Shown here: positions 46,262 to 58,844 of the stretch, in pieces
Layout of the letters: each line of letters opens with the position of its first letter
Numbering within the stretch: position 1 is the stretch's first letter
Assembly: GCA_022264855.1 (NCBI GenBank)
Contig: JABYQU010000001.1
Span: 1,488,001 to 1,552,000 of the forward strand
Length of the DNA stretch: 64,000 nt
Reading direction: 5' to 3'
Source: Lenzites betulinus
Taxonomy: Eukaryota > Basidiomycota > Agaricomycetes > Polyporales > Polyporaceae
The notes under the pieces: model-generated
Seen by the model: the letters and a program-made list of their open reading frames with translations, nothing else
Databases searched by the model: none
What the model was told of the DNA's origin: nothing
Translations under genes and position numbers: made by a program

Positions 46262-47910
46262 GCTCTCACGCACAGCCCACACGCAACGCTCTCGCTCTTG
46301 CTATTACGTCCACGCCCACGTTCGCGCACAGGAAGGATTTATCTTGGCTATGGATCTCGGCCGCATATATCTCGGAGGAGGAATTCAGGACACGAGGGGA
46401 GAGGGGCTTGTTTCAGTGCTTTCTACGGACGTTTCCCAGGACCTGGGGCGCGCTACCATCTACGGTCCATCATACCACCGCCCACTGCTGTTATCACGCT
46501 CTAATGCCCACGCTTGCACGATACGCGCGCTCTGTGTGTCGTCTCGTCTCATCTCGTCCGACCATGTGCGCTTGTGGGTGGTGAGTCGATTCTGCTGCGG
46601 CCGCTACCAATATGTGTACATCATCGCTATAGCGGCATTCCCTCACGCGCCGCGCTTGCGTGAGCCTCAGGGACGTGTAGAGCAACTAACTCCACCCTGG
46701 CTCCCAGTGCACCATTTGCAGCTTGCCCGAAATAACGCGCCAACGGGCGACGATCTCCGTTCGCGTCCGCGCCCCTTCTCGCCAACACCCCTGCGGGACA
46801 TTCGACGGTTATGTGCAGCGTCCCTCGGCGCGCGGTGGGAAGCGCACCGGCAGGGCTGCGCAGCGCAGTACCGCTCCCAGGGAAGTGGGACTGGGATTGG
46901 AGGAAACGCGCCTCAGTTCTTCTCGGTGCTCCCTGCGTTGTATATGGCGCCTGGCGCCCCTCAGATGTGCTGCGAATAGAGTGGCATCCGTGGCACTGGA
47001 AGGGCCGGGTCGTTCTGTTTATGGGGGATGGCTGTGCGAGGACGTGCAGGTGCGGTATGCGTATGCGTATGCGCGTGTGCCCTTGCGGACTGAAATACAC
47101 GCTGCACGCTGCGCAGGGTGACACGTTGACGTCGGATCGTCCGGGTGTGTTGGCGTGCGGTGCAGCGTCGACCCGTTGCGGTGGCCTCGGACACACGGTG
47201 CTTACCTGTATGAGAGCTTCGAGCGTAACATTGGAGTCCCTGCCCTACCAACTTAGTAGTACTAGACGCCACTGGCACGCGGAGCTCAGACGTGATGTAG
47301 ATGTGGTGGTTTGATAGATGTTGGCGGCAGAATGGCGCGCTGAGAAGAAGGATGAGATCCGTACTTTGAGAATTCGACGCAGGAGAAATTTTCTCCGGCG
47401 GGTATATGGACTTCTTCGACTCGTGGCCCCCTCGGAGTCGCTCGCAACATGGCGGCTGTTTGCGGTCGACGCTGGCAGGCGTTTGAGGGCGAGGCGCTCC
47501 GGCATCAAAACAACCGAAGTCGATGGCGGGATACATAACAGGAGAGCCTGTCGTTCCTCTGCGCGGTGTGCACCGGTGATATCTAGGCATAAAGAAAGTA
47601 CGTGTGGCGTCATGATATCGCAGAGATGTATGTACGATGCACCGCCACTGCAGCCACAAATCGGGCGTTTACATAATTCATCTCTGAATCTGCCCCTTCG
47701 AATTCGGCTCCTCGAGGTTGGGATGAGAGCCGTGACAGCGGAGCAAGCGCATAACGGGTGTCCTGAGTGTATCCCAAACCTCGTGGTATACTGCGCTTGA
47801 GATCACGGACATGGCATGTATAGATGGCTACAGGTTGTTGGTACATCCGATTCCTTCCTCCACCGTGTCGTTACTGTACAGTGTATCCTGGTTACGGGCC
47901 GCACTGATAC
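46262..47910. other. Convergent intergenic region, 1.65 kb
   Basis: Between the protease (plus) and the CoA-binding gene (minus). It contains a short GCGTAT repeat near 47054–47072. The long frames at 46209–46979 and 46627–47659 run against each other and show no domain. Confidence 0.45.
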
Positions 47911-48521
47911 TTAGAGAAGGCTCTGAATGATGCCGTCACCTTCCACGAGAATGCATGGCCCGCCGTAGATGACCTTGTCCTCCAGGCCGTTCTCCTTGAC
48001 GTAGGAGATCACGGCCGCGTCCTCCGCACCGGGTTGCAGCCAGAGCGCAGGGATGTTGAGAGCCTTGGCCTGCTCGAGCACACCAAGAGTAATCTGTACA
48101 ATCAGGCCGTCAGAACCTACTTCAGCAGATGGCATCTGCGGCTGCTAATTACGGTACCTTCGGTGGGGTAATGATGCTGATAGACGTCTCCGTGGGCGCA
48201 GGCAGCTCGCTGATAGTGCGGATGGTCTTCAGTCCTTCCAGCTCGTCCTCTTTCTGAACACAATGGGTCGTGAATGAGCGATGGGAACGAGCAAATGTGA
48301 AGGGAACTTACCGGGTGCACGGGGGTGACATCCTTGCTTCTCGCCTGGTACCACTTCAGAACCTACCCAATGGTAAGTTCCCAACATTCATGAATCATTG
48401 TTATGCTTCATAGGTTGTTACCGACCTTCGTCCCGTACTTGGACTGGTCCTTCGAAGCGCCGACAACAGCGTACTTCGGAGCAGACAAGAACTTCGCCTG
48501 CACCTCAACAAGACTGGCCAT
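47911..48521 (-). CDS. CoA-binding domain protein (YccU-like Rossmann fold)
   Basis: Four exons on the minus strand (48521–48426, 48362–48312, 48253–48158, 48093–47911) give 141 residues, the usual length for stand-alone CoA_binding/YccU proteins. Key motifs are YAVVGASKDQSKYG (nucleotide-binding turn), VTPVHP, TSISIITPP and ALWLQPGAEDAAVISY, with YGGPCILVEG near the C-terminus. The fold is that of the CoA-binding domain of succinyl-CoA synthetase; the cellular role of the fungal proteins is not known to me. All four exons join in phase 0. Confidence 0.92.
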
Positions 48522-49349
48522 TTCTCAACGAGGCGGAACGTGCAGTGGGTGGGTGGTGGAGGCGGTGGGAGACGGGCGATATCGACATTAGACAGATCCA
48601 TCTCGGTATTTGAGGCACTCTCACATCCGGAAAGGGGTGGTACTGCGTGCTGCTGCACATGGCGGCGTGGTGCAGAACAATGATCGCGCAATCCTCACAC
48701 GAGGAGTCGACAACGGTGCTGAGCTGGGTTGCGATGATAGCGGCCGCAGACTGAGAGCGAATCTCCTGGCGAGCATGTGCATTGCGAATAGCTAGCCGAC
48801 AACTGCAAGCCCTGGCGCTTCTCGGAACGAGCGCGGGAAAGACACGAGCCAGCCTGCCCTAGAGAAGGTGGTCCGTGCGCTGCCCGTCCGGTATATATTC
48901 CCCACTGGGACATTGTAGCAACTCATACTTACCTTGATGGCACGAGCCCCTTCATGTACCTGGGTCCGTGGGCCGTGGGGGCCTCTCATAGCACGGCGAC
49001 CTTGTCCTCAGGGGGACCTCGCGGTTTGTATGGGCTTCGGCTCATGCACCGTCTCAATATTTTCCAGTTCCGCTTTGGCCCTCGGGCTGGGCGGGCCTTT
49101 TTTGGTCCTTACGCCTTCCTAACCCTAACCCCAGTACATCTAAATGTAGACTCGATTGTGCCGTTTATGGGAGATATGACCTCATCTCATCTGGCTCGTG
49201 TGCGATGACCGTTTCGGAATCGTTTGAACCTTCAGCTCAACCGGAACAAGTTCAAACTGGGAAGGCCTGCGTGTGCAACACCTTTGAAAAATAAGCGACA
49301 TATCTTCTGGGTTCTCCATTTACCTGGGACGTCTTTCCTGGTCCTTCGA
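48522..49349. promoter_or_regulatory. Divergent promoter region
   Basis: 828-bp spacer between the divergent CoA-binding and Mcy1-like genes. It contains two telomere-like CCCTAA units at 49118–49132, too few to mean anything alone. No gene seen. Confidence 0.4.
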
Positions 49350-51512
49350 ATGCATCTGCCACGCTTTGCGCTTGTCAAACTGCCCTCAAAGTCAACCAAC
49401 AGATACCTTTTCTACGGTGTTCTTGTCGGTCTTGCGCTATCCCTCACGACCACCTCTGTTGTTGCCTACTTTCAGCAGCGCAAACGGAAGCGCGCCGACC
49501 TCGCGTTCGAGCCGCGCCCCATTGAACTCCGAAGTGATGAAGTCGTAGAAGGCGTCACCGGCCTGATTGGTTAGTTTCGGATGAGCGTCACCATATGTTT
49601 ACTGACTCTCTGTTTGCTTTTTGTGTGCATGTATCGTTACATCGATGTAGGCAACACACCACTAGTAAGGATAAAGTCCCTCAGTGATGCCCTAGGCGTT
49701 GAAATCATGGGTAAGGCGGAGGTAATTGCTCTTACTTGTGGCATGAGGAGCTACTAGACTAACCGCGGCGTTAGTTCATGAATCCCGGAGGTAGCGTCAA
49801 GGATCGTGTAGCTCTGCGAAGTGGGTATACAGCTTCTTGCTGTAGCAATGACATATACCAATGTCGTATACAGTGATTGAAGATGCAGAGGAGCGTGGCC
49901 TTTTGCATCCCAATACTGGCTCCCGCATCTTCGAAGGAACTGTCGGTTCCACTGGTATCTCGATCGCTACGATAGCTCGCGCGAAGTGGGTCGTTTTCTT
50001 CACCTCGGACTCAACAGATACTGAATGCGCGCAGGGGTTACGAAGCTAGTATGTAGCCGCGCACTCATGCGTTTGCCCACATGCTTATGTGGTCCCGCTA
50101 GCCATCATCATGCCAGATGACGTTGCAGAGGAAAAGGTAAAAGCCTTGCTCGCGCTCGGCGCGACAGTGGAACGTGTCCGTCCAGCGAGTATAGTAGACA
50201 AGAAACAGGTATGCGTGCATGGTCGCTCTCGACTCTACTCGACTGACTATGTTTGGCGGTAGTTCGTGGTATGTTCAGGAACGACGACCTGGGATATTAG
50301 CCTACTCATCCCCTTGACATAGAACCTGGCTCGCGATCGCGCAAAGAACTTCGGTTCTGGACCAGATCCCGCTCATCCTTCTGAGATACACCGGGCACAT
50401 CTAATCCCTACAGCGTCTTCCTCTGTCCTCGTTACAACCACAGCAGACGAGGCGCTCGCCGATGACATGCTCATGGACCCCCAGGAGGAGCGGGAGTTCG
50501 CTCAGAAGCCCCGTGGATTTTTCGCTGATCAGTTTGAGGTTACCGTCTACCTATTTTATCGAGCATCTTCTCTTCCTAACAGGCCCCATCTCTCAAAAAC
50601 AGAATCGGAGCAACTATTACGCCCACTATGATGGTACGGGTCCAGAGATCTGGCGTCAAACGAGTGGATCGATCGACGCATTCGTCTCTGGGGCGGGCAC
50701 CGGCGGTACTTTAGCAGGCACCGGGCGGTACCTCAAGTTACGGAAAGCCGACCTGCTCGTAGCTCTCGCGGATCCCGATGGTAGCGGACTGTACAACAAG
50801 GTCAAGCATGGCGTCATGTTCGACCGGAAAGAAGCAGAGGGCACGAAGCGGCGGCACCAGGTCGACACCGTCGTGGAGGGCATGTGAGTAATATGTATCA
50901 GTCATTCGTTTCGGTGGAGATTGATTTACCTTGGGGTGCAGAGGGATCAATAGGCTGACGCACAACTTCGAGCTCGCGCTCCCCATCATTGACGATGCAT
51001 TCCGGTACGTTGTTTCTGTAATCCTGTGTAGTCTTTACTCACCCTCGCGCAGGGTCTCTGACGCGGAGGCTGTAGCTATGTCGCGGTACATTGTGCACAA
51101 TGATGGGCTGTTCCTTGGCTCTAGCAGCGCTTGCAACCTAGTGGCTTGCATCAAGCTCGTCAAAAAGCTAGGGTGGAACAACGGGGAGAGGATTGTCACG
51201 ATCTTGTGGGTCATATATCCTATGTCCGTAACGAAAGCCCATAACTCATGCATGCCGTTGTAGGTGCGACTCAGGCAACAGGCATTATTCCAAAGTGAGC
51301 ATGGCTTCTCATTGTTGTTACTTTATGCCAATACTGATGCGCTCCTGCGATAGTTTTGGTAAGACTTATTGACCCAAGCGATGAGGAACCATTAGGTTGA
51401 CTAGGTTGACTGACACTGCCTCTAAAGGAACGACGACTACCTAGCAAAAGCCGACATCCCAGTAGACACTGGCATCATTAACAGCCTCCTCACCGCACCG
51501 TTAGGCGCATGA
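49350..51512 (+). CDS. Membrane-anchored cysteine synthase-like PLP enzyme (Mcy1/YGR012W type)
   Basis: PLP fold-type II enzyme. Thirteen exons: 49350–49569, 49651–49721, 49775–49820, 49874–49985, 50035–50048, 50102–50208, 50323–50538, 50603–50883, 50942–51004, 51053–51205, 51264–51294, 51354–51358 and 51428–51512; 467 residues with every phase agreeing. An N-terminal hydrophobic segment (FYGVLVGLALSLTTTSVVAYF) followed by KRKR matches the mitochondrial outer-membrane anchor of yeast Mcy1. Core motifs: GNTPLVRI, NPGGSVKDRVAL with the PLP lysine, VSGAGTGGTLAGTGRYL for phosphate binding, and SSSACNLVA. The substrate loop reads GTVGSTG where catalytic O-acetylserine sulfhydrylases have TSGNTG. 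Exon 5 is 14 nt and exon 12 only 5 nt (TTTTG); both are needed to give KGYEATIIMPDD and HYSKFWNDD. A start further upstream (49224) is possible. Confidence 0.88.
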
Positions 51513-51674
51513 GTGACATCCCCCAATGGCGTGTATGCAAAAGATTCTGATGCTCAGTGGTAGTATACAAATGCGATAATATACACTAGCATAATGGACA
51601 ACATGATAGCAGTACGGGCGATGACATAGTGTACGAGGGGAGGAGAGAGCAGGAAGCCACGATGTACTCAGACA

Positions 51675-54041
51675 TCAGCTCGGTGGCGGCCACGACCCGG
51701 ACACCAGAGGCACGGTCGTGAACGGCGGCGGGCGCGGCGAGCGTGTCGTCGCATCCTTGCTCGGGGACGCGTTCAGCGTGGGGGTCGCAGACGGCCGCCC
51801 CGCGTCGCCGTTCGTGCTCGCGCCCGCCTGGCTGGACGTGCTCGCGGTCAGGTCCGTGGTACCGACGCGGAGAAAGCCGGCCTGGACGAGGAAGTCCCAG
51901 ACGCGACTCGTCTTGTTCACGTCGATCTTGACGAGGTCGCGCGCCTCGCGCCGGCGGAGCTTGCCCCCGCGCCGCGCGTACTCGCGCACGAGCGTCTCCT
52001 TGATGACGAGGTACGGCTTCGGGAGGATGCGCAGCTGCGAGCAGAGCGTCTGCTCCTCGGGCGTGAGCAGGTGCAGCGCGGGGCTGTTCGCGAGGTTGAG
52101 GGGGGCGGCTGGGGAGCGGTGTGAGTGAGTAAGACATGGCCCGGCTTTGTGGAGCAGAGATGTGAGACGCACGCATTTTCCGCGCAGGCGGGCCTGTTCC
52201 ACTGGCTCCGGATGGACCGAGCTTGGGAGTCGCTTCTCGATCGTCGACGTCCATGCTTCCGCGTCGTGGGTCGGGCCCGGAGGACGCACGCGCCCCTGCG
52301 ACGCGACGATCGACGTAGTAATCGCGAGACAGGTTCGCCTTGGTGCTTGCCTATATCACAGCAAAAATCAGGATGATGACGAGTATGATGTGGATGGTGC
52401 TGCTCACTCTCTTCGCCACGTCGAACTCGTACTTCTCGATATCGGCGGGCGTACGGAGACCCATGCGGCGATAATGTTGGAGCTCCTGTATTCGTTTGCG
52501 AAGCATATGCTCGTCTAAAGACGAATAAGCCAAGTTGTTCTAGTTGAGGGGTAGGGGTTGGGCTCACAGAGTATGTCGGCCTGAAACTCCTCAAAGTCTT
52601 CCGCAGTCTGAAGCCTTGCGAACGGCCGCAGACGGTGCAAGATGTCCTTCTCCTCCTTCGGCCGCTTCTTCTCCGCTGCTTGCATCTGTGTGGTACATGA
52701 GCGCTCTTGCGTATTTGGCCACGTATCACGGGATCACGGACCTGCTTATAGCTGAGGAGGCCGCGGTCGAACATGATGCTCTTCGCCTCCTGCCGCTTGT
52801 CGACGCGCTGATAGTACGATTCGAGGAGGGAGAGCTTGAACTCGAGTGATTCTGGGGTCTCGAAAGGCGGAGGCTGCGTCTGCTCATCGGCGTCGTCACC
52901 ATTCGCGTCGCTCCCCTGCTTGTCGTCGTCGGATCTGGTGCTCATGTCTCTCCTGGGAGTGTCGCCATTCGTATGATATCCATTGAGCATCCCGTTGGTA
53001 AGGCCGTTGGGCAATCGTTTCCCGGGTGACGTCTCCTTGGCCTTCAGCTCTTCTTCCAGCCGCGCACGCGCCTTCACATCCTGGTCGTTCTCGTCCTCCG
53101 GAATCTCGTCGCCTCCCCATTCGAGGCATATGCCAAATTCCAGGTCCTTGACGACGTCCTCAGCCTCGTTGTCTAGCTCGTGCTCGAATTCGAGTCGGCC
53201 GGGGAGGAAGGTGGCAACTTCGTGCACACCCGGCGCGGAGACGGGGGCGGCTTTCGGTGGAGGTGCGGTAGTGGTGGTCATGGAAGATATTCGCCGTCGT
53301 TTGCGCTCTTGGAACTCGGCAGGGTCGACGTCAAAGTCAGCATCCATGCGCTGTTAACAATGAGGAACGTAAGCTCAGAGTGAGGTGGAGGGTATGGGAA
53401 AGGGTACGGACAGGGAGTGGCCAATTGGGTGAGTCGATATATACTGAATAATAATGCTTTTCAACCTCTTCCTTGGTCCGGGTGCCGACATGTTCCGATA
53501 TGGCTTGCCAGTTACCAAGCCCCTGCAGGGATGTGCCTTCAAGCAACAGTAGTTCTCTGATGCGGGCAGCGATTAGTCCATTTCACAATTAATAAACTGT
53601 CTTCTGACACTTACTCATCCGCACCCCAGTCTTCAACAAATATCGGATATGAATGCAACTCCTGTAGCGCCAGAGGGTTACTGAATGCAGTGTTTAGATA
53701 ACGGCCTTGTTACTCACGACAACACGATAGGCGTGGTCCCGTTTGTGGGTCCCAAACTCCTTCCCACTACAGAAGCATGCTGGGCATATGTCCACGCCGT
53801 CTCCCACCTCGCATGCTGCGTCAGCGCATTTTATACGGATGGAATGCGTGAGGTCGCAGGCGCAGCCGTCGCACTCGATCTGCAGACCGGGCTCATTCAC
53901 AGCTATTACGTAATCAAACGGAGAAGCGTGAGACTCCCGAAGTGGCAAAGGAGGAAACGGCCGCAAGATGGAAAGGACTGGCCGGGACGTACTCTGTATC
54001 TCCTCTGGCTGGTACGCCCGCTTCCGATGGGTGACCGTCAT
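51675..54041 (-). CDS. ADA2: Transcriptional adaptor Ada2 (SAGA complex)
   Basis: Adaptor that couples Gcn5 to SAGA-type histone acetyltransferase complexes. Eight exons on the minus strand: 54041–53718, 53661–53615, 53556–53412, 53350–52742, 52685–52568, 52514–52408, 52350–52173 and 52108–51675; 653 residues. A ZZ zinc finger lies at about 51–105 (IECDGCACDLTHSIRIKC, DICPACFCSG). It is followed by VEDWGADEELLLLEG and a SANT/Myb repeat (GNWQAISEHVGTRTKEEVEKHY) near 115–165. Next come the ADA boxes (LEFGICLEWGGDEIPEDEN, SLLESYYQRVDKRQEAK) and a C-terminal SWIRM domain near 515–600 (LLTPEEQTLCSQLRILPKPY). The 8-exon splice pattern restores each motif. The C-terminal 50 residues are low-complexity. 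The gene is tail-to-tail with the Mcy1-like gene (162 bp) and head-to-head with CTR9. Confidence 0.94.
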
Positions 54042-54651
54042 CTCTCGGCGAAAAATCCAACGATTCTGACCAAATATAACGGCCGCACGGCCACTCTGGT
54101 GTTATGGTGTAGAGCTCGAGGTTTCCCCCAAGGAATCTCTCAGGAGCGTGCCTCGAGGGTTCCACTTGGTATGTGCTGTCCAGGATTCCGATCTAGAAGC
54201 TGGAAGTAGGTATCTTGACCGGCTATGTTGTCTATGAGGGAGGCGGGTAGCGAGCGACAAGTGGCGTCGCGCGGTGGATGTGATGTCGAGTTTGTTGGCC
54301 TGGTTTGACCGCACAGTATCCTTGTGACGGTCTTCAAGTACTCCAGATGTACGCTAGGCAGATACGAAGCTCGAGGGTGGTCTTGTCGTTGTCTTCCACG
54401 GCGGCGCCGACGGTGAGCACGGCACAGGCGCCGACGGAGTACCAAATACCGCCAAACAACGCGTCGTGCGCCCGTCATTGGGCGCTTAGGCGGATCGGTG
54501 TGCACCCAGCTGCAACCCTCGCTCGAGCCTGGTGCGACCTCTCGAGCTCACTCCACGTCCTTGTTCTTGTCCACATACCCTCTGGTGCGGGCCGCACTGC
54601 CTGCTCGTCCCTATACAACACTATTGTTGTTGGTTTATCGCGCGCTCCGGT
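54042..54651. promoter_or_regulatory. Bidirectional promoter region ADA2 / CTR9
   Basis: 610-bp spacer between the two start codons. The CTR9 side is TTG/CTC-rich just before the ATG. No TATA box is evident, as is common for housekeeping genes. Confidence 0.5.
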
Positions 54652-57600
54652 ATGGACGGCTCTGCTTCCCCTCCGCCACCTGGTCGGTCGATCGACATTG
54701 AGCTCGGCGGCCAGGAAGTCATCACCATTGAACTCGACAACCTCGATCCAAATCCGGACGACCTTCTAGAGGTACTGAAAGAAGGACAGTGCAAGGTGTG
54801 GATATGGACCAGACTTGCAGTAGAGTATTGGCGGCGGGGATATTTGGACGCGGCCGAGAAGATCGCGCAGACAGCGATAGACAGTATGTCGGTGGTGATT
54901 GTTTCGTGTGTGGTAGTCTCATGTGCAATGCAGCGCTGGAAGCGAATGGTGCAATGGCATCGCTACCCCCAGTCTACTCCTCCCTCGCGAACCTTCAGAT
55001 CGCGCGTGCGTCTAAAGCACCGAAGCTGAAGCTACCCAATGCCCGTACGTATCGCTCACTCAGCTTGCGTATGCGCTTACGAACCTATGTGCAGGCCAAG
55101 ACATTGTAACGGAGAAGATACGAGACGATTACAACCGCGATGCGGCGCGAATATTCAACGATGGAGAACGAGTCGCGTCAGAAAACAACGAAAGCGGAAC
55201 CATGCTCGCGCTTCTTACCAGAGGTAGATGCGGCGTCGCTAGCGTCTCGTTCAGCTGCCAACGGATTTTGCAGGCATTCTCCAGATGAGCACCGGGTTGT
55301 GGGATGATGCGTCAAGGACATTTGACACTCTGCTCGCGGATAAGCCAACCAACGTGGTTGCCTTGCTTGGAAAGGTACGTCTCCTCTCGCTCCTTGAAAC
55401 AGTAATTTATAATTTCTTGGACGTAGGCCAAGATTGCATATACTCGTCGGCAATATTCTCAAGCCCTGAAGCTGTTCCAGAAGGTCTTGCAATTGAACCC
55501 CAACTGTCGTCCCGACCCGCGTATAGGAATTGGTCTGTGTCTCTGGGCGATGGATCACAAGGCTAAAGCCAAAGCGGCTTGGGAGCGCAGTGTGGAAGTG
55601 GTATGGAACCCAATCGTGTTTCACGGCTGTCAGGTCCGATTCTGACATAGACATGCTAGAATCCTGGAGAGTGTTCTGCGCAGCTCCTACTGGGTCTAGA
55701 GGCCCTCAACAACAGCAAGATCGAAGGCCAATCCGAGGAAGAGCGCAGGGAGGACTTTCTCAGAGGTACCCGCCTCATCGAGAAAGCGTTCAATGCAAAC
55801 CAGAAGAACTCGGCGGCAGCTAACGCTCTCTGTGAACTGTTCCTTCAAAAGGGTCAGACGAAGCGAGTGAGTACTGTAGCATGTAGTTGCTTTAACAATG
55901 ACCGAACATACGCTCGTAGGCCCTCAAACTCGCGGAACGCACGATACAGTTCGCCGACGTCAAGGGCATCCTGTGCGATGGTTTCATTCGTGCAGGTCGT
56001 GTTTGCCACAAGGAAGGCTCGACTCGTGATGCCATGAACCACTTCCAGAAGGCGAAGGAGGCCAGGAAAGACAACGTCCTCGCCACCATTGGTCTTGCAC
56101 AATTGCAGATGAAGAACGGTACGCCACGTCTTCGGTTCAAGCGGGTGACGCTAACAGGATCACATCACAGAGGAGACTGCTGCTGCAATTCACACTCTCG
56201 ATACCTTCCTGCAGGCTCCTGCAAATCCCAAGTCTGTAGAGCTCATGACGATGTTGGCGTCATTACGTGCGATGCCACGACCGGGTGTCTCGAGCGCAGA
56301 TCAGGTTGAAGAAAAGAAGCGCGCTCGCGAACTCTTCGACCGTGTATGTAAAGCCATTGATGCCTCAGGAGACGGCTTATTGCACGCGAACGGTCTCTCG
56401 CAGCCCCCCACTTCTTCCGTACGCAAGCTTGGCGAGGACTCCGAGATGTTCATCGAGATTGCGAAGCTCTACCAAGAAGAGGGTCTTGATAGGATGGAGC
56501 GTGCCTACAAGAAGGCATTGAGCAACAACGAAATCCATGGCAAGAGCGAGCCGAGACTTGTCAACAACCTGGGTGCTTTGCAACACCTGCACGGTCGCCT
56601 GGACGAAGCCCAATCCCTATACGAGACGGCTCTCACTCAGGCTGCGGGTCTGGATGCATCTACATCTGAAGCCATGTCAACGTCGATCTTGTTCAACCTC
56701 GCACGAGTGTACGAGGATCAGGGCGAAGAAGGTAAGGCTAGGGAGGCGTATGGCAAGCTTCTTGCAAGACATCCGGAGTACGTTGATGGTGAGTAAACAG
56801 GTGCATTATCACTCCTGTCAACCCTGATGTGTCCACCTCTGCAGCCAAAATACGGCAAGCGCAAATGCTGACGGCGCTCAACCGTCACAACGACGCGCAC
56901 GAACTGCTCAAGCAAGTGCTGTCCTCCCAGAGCGCAAATCTCAACCTCCGCGCGTTCTATACGCACTTCCTCATTCAGTCCAATCTCCCTAAACCCGCGA
57001 AGGACTTTGTCTTCCTCACCCTCCGCGACCACGACCATCACGATATATACTCATTATGCGCCGCGGGCTGGCTTCAGTATAATCAGGCCCGCGAGAACCG
57101 CGATGGATCGCCGAAAGGCATCGAGGAACGCAAACGCGGCTTCCAGCGCTCAGCCGAGTTCTATGAGAAGGCCCTCCAACTGGATCCGTTGTGCGCGGTT
57201 GCAGCGCAAGGCCTTGCGATCGTTGTCGCGGAGGACGCCTTGGGCAACATGGGCGGCGCCCTTGGAGCAATCGCAGCCGACGAAGCTCAGAAACGGATGA
57301 AGAACTCGCGAGAGGCTTTGGACATCTTTGCGAAGGTTAGAGAGTCGATCAACGACGGGAGTGTCTACGTGAACATGGGCCACTGCTACTATGCTCGAGA
57401 TGAGTTCGACCGGGCGATCGAGAGCGTGAGTCACTAAAGGCTGTCAGTCGTTCAAGCGTGGAGGTGGCATCGCTGACCTTTGTGTTCAGTACGAGACAGC
57501 GTCCAAGAAGTTCTACAGCCACCAAAACGTTCCCTCGCTGCTGTGTCTCTGTCGTGCATGGTATGCGAAGGCTAACAAAGACCAGTCGTTCATCGCGATG

Positions 57601-58714
57601 AACACCGCCCTCCAATACGCCCAGAAGGTGAGTCTTCCATATCTTAGTACGCTGAGTGTCGTAACTCAATGCGGGTACCAGGCACTCCATCTGCACCCAT
57701 GGGACAAATCGACTCTGTACAACATTGCCATGATACAGCAAAAGGCGGCAGAGCTCCTCATGTCCGTTCCCCCTGCGAAGCGTTCGCTGAAGGATCTGCA
57801 GAAGGCGATCGAACAAGCGACGCACGGCCAGAAGTCAGTCTCCTTCCTCCATTTACCGCGGAGTTACTGAGCTAACGTGTCGTACAGGCTCTTCGCTTCG
57901 CTCGCCGCCGACAAATCTCCCCAGGTTCCTTACAGCCGAGACATCGCGGACCAGCGGCGGAAGTACGGAGAGAGTATGCTCCGGCGGTGTGAAGAGCACC
58001 TCGCTACGCAGCGCCAGTGGGAAGCAGAAGCGCATGCTAAGATCGAGGCCGCGCGGCAGCGACGGCAGGAAGAGAAGGAGCGGCTGGACGCTGTGGAGGT
58101 ATGTCCCACGACGGCTTGCTTCCCACCCCTTGGAGCGATGCTGACGTACGTTCCCAGCGTGCACGCCAGGAGGAGCTGCGCAAGGAGGCCGAGAAGCTCG
58201 CGGAAGAACGTCGGAAGGCGCGAGAGACCGCCCTCGAGTGGACGCGAGAGGTCAGACGTCTGGAGAGCGATGAGGAGCGCGAGAAGCAGGCCAAGAAGGC
58301 GAAACGTGGGAAGCGCTCGGAGAACATTAGCGGGGACGAGGGCGCGGGCGGAGAGCCGAAGCAGAAGAAGCGCCGCGGAAAGCTCAAGAAGACTGCGGAA
58401 GAGGGTGGCGAGTTTGCGGAAGGAGAAGACGCGGCACTCTTCAGCGGGGACGATGAGGAGCAGAAACCCCGAAAGGTAAAGAACCTGCGCACGCTGTTGG
58501 TCTTGTTTGAGGCTGACTTGGGGACCAATTTAGCGAACGAAGAAGCGCGCTGTACGGGATGATGATGACGACGAAGAGGCGGCCGCCGTCCCCCGGAAAA
58601 AGCAGTAGTGCGTATCGTTGTTGTACTGCTGAAGCTTGAAGGCTTGATCTGACTATTGTCACCCACAGCAAAAGCAAGGAAGTTATATCGGACTCTGACG
58701 AGGATATGTCGTGA
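54652..58714 (+). CDS. CTR9: Paf1 complex TPR subunit Ctr9
   Basis: Scaffold of the Paf1 complex, which travels with RNA polymerase II and promotes H2B ubiquitination and H3K4/K36 methylation. Fifteen exons: 54652–54883, 54934–55044, 55095–55223, 55274–55374, 55427–55600, 55660–55866, 55920–56118, 56171–56788, 56845–57425, 57490–57627, 57682–57833, 57888–58098, 58158–58475, 58534–58604 and 58669–58714; 1095 residues, normal for the family. Conserved opening IDIELGGQEVITIEL; then IWTRLAVEYWRRGYLDAAE and many TPR units (WDDASRTFDTLL, AYTRRQYSQALKLFQKVLQ, GSVYVNMGHCYYARDEFDRA). A charged coiled coil (KLAEERRKARETALEW) and an acidic/basic tail ending SDSDEDMS follow. The splice at 55660 restores NPGECSAQLLLGLEAL. 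The last intron avoids a TAG just beyond its donor. Confidence 0.95.
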
Positions 58715-58844
58715 TACGCTTTCGTTGATTCCCTCTATACTTTTGTTCCGCTCCACCGTCGTGCTTTCTGTATCATTCCTAGTACATCTGTAATACATGC
58801 TTGTCTCGATGACCGCCAAGCGAGGACCCATCGCCGACCGCCGC

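Noticed and set aside
49118..49132. CCTAACCCTAACCCC, telomere-like
   Set aside because: Only two units, inside an ordinary intergenic region; likely chance.
51917..53347. 476-codon minus frame
   Set aside because: The first 200 codons are Ada2 exon 4; the rest is read-through across introns in the wrong frame.
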